From Clostridia bacterium (lineage in GTDB: Bacteria > Bacillota > Clostridia > TANB77 > UBA1234), in assembly GCA_900753135.1 (NCBI GenBank), contig CAADXZ010000058.1:1-14627 (forward strand): a DNA stretch of 14,627 nt. The letters run 5' to 3'. Below, one piece after another: positions 14,451 through 14,627 of the stretch (positions are counted from its first letter, which is position 1; each line of letters opens with the position of its first letter). The notes below the pieces were generated by a model. The model searched no databases and was not told where the DNA came from. It saw only the letters and a list, made by a program, of their open reading frames with translations. A program made the position numbers and the translations under genes.

Positions 14451-14627
14451 ATGGCTGATGTAACAGTTCAAAAAAGAGGAGAAGTATATCAATATAAATT
14501 TGAAATTGCTTCAATCGATGGAAAAAGAAAATTTAAAAATAAGTCAGGATTCGCAACAAAAAGCGAAGCAAAATAAGCAGGTATTATTGCATACAATGAG
14601 TATTTGAATACTGGACATAGTTTTAAA
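14451..14627 (+). pseudogene. Start of a Tn916-type tyrosine integrase, interrupted by an in-frame TAA
   Basis: Reading from ATG 14451, behind a strong GGAGGAGAG site, gives 41 codons: MADVTVQKRGEVYQYKFEIA, then a DGKRK stretch, GFATKSEAK and a TAA at 14574-14576. The same frame continues, open, with AGIIAYNEYLNTGHSFK to the window edge. The whole 59-codon stretch matches the AP2-like Arm-DNA-binding domain at the N terminus of Tn916/ICE-type tyrosine recombinases (typically MADITVRKRG...GFKTKKEA..AG..AL.EY...G), so the stop interrupts an otherwise intact domain. The catalytic domain would lie past the edge. It marks a mobile element or its remnant downstream of secA. It could be a nonsense pseudogene, a sequencing error, or a recoded stop. 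Confidence 0.7.

Noticed and set aside
1..14627. CRISPR array, tRNA, rRNA or phage cluster
   Set aside because: No regularly spaced direct repeats, cloverleaf pattern or ribosomal RNA signature was seen by eye on either strand; the only mobile-element sign is the integrase start at the right edge.

Overview
The window is a strongly AT-rich bacterial chromosome segment. Every recognisable gene lies on the + strand, arginine is written mostly as AGA, and ribosome binding sites are strong AGGAGG types. HrcA/CIRCE heat-shock control, a DnaK of B. subtilis length, RemA (DUF370) and the yicC-remA-rpoZ order point to Firmicutes, most likely an uncultured AT-rich Clostridia lineage. The content is mainly core housekeeping. 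The unusual material is in the spaces between genes, in gene-order gaps and at the right edge.

Layout. Positions 2-1027 hold the C-terminal half of uvrB, cut by the window edge. A sigma-A-type promoter then precedes a Na+/Ca2+-exchanger-family membrane protein (1098-2087), an archaeal-type cytidylate kinase (2121-2690) and an HD-domain protein started by TTG (2739-3791). A rho-independent terminator closes this block. The 3824-4090 gap carries the control region of the chaperone operon: a sigma-A promoter and two CIRCE operators, a degenerate one over the -35 box and a near-perfect one just downstream of the predicted transcription start. The operon reads hrcA-grpE-dnaK-dnaJ, apparently running on into rsmE, a small membrane protein, yicC, remA and rpoZ. 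The usual Firmicutes neighbours prmA (after dnaJ) and gmk (between remA and rpoZ) are missing from their expected places.

Two intergenic spaces are structured. The dnaK-dnaJ space (7561-7725) holds a long hairpin and a second GC-richer palindrome resembling a decayed dispersed repeat. The rpoZ-secA space (11480-11616) is almost entirely one imperfect palindrome of about 107 bases. secA (11617-14343) ends in a perfect UUCG-loop terminator. Right after it is the start of a Tn916-type integrase reading frame broken by an in-frame TAA, which marks the edge of a decayed or recoded mobile element.

Working together: HrcA represses its own operon through CIRCE, and GrpE, DnaK and DnaJ form the Hsp70 cycle. 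SecA drives protein export. RsmE and RpoZ serve the ribosome and RNA polymerase. YicC and RemA are a conserved Firmicutes pair of an RNase and a DNA-binding regulator. I found no wholly new multi-gene system. The best leads are the tandem CIRCE arrangement, the rpoZ-secA foldback, the possible AUU start of rsmE and the interrupted integrase.
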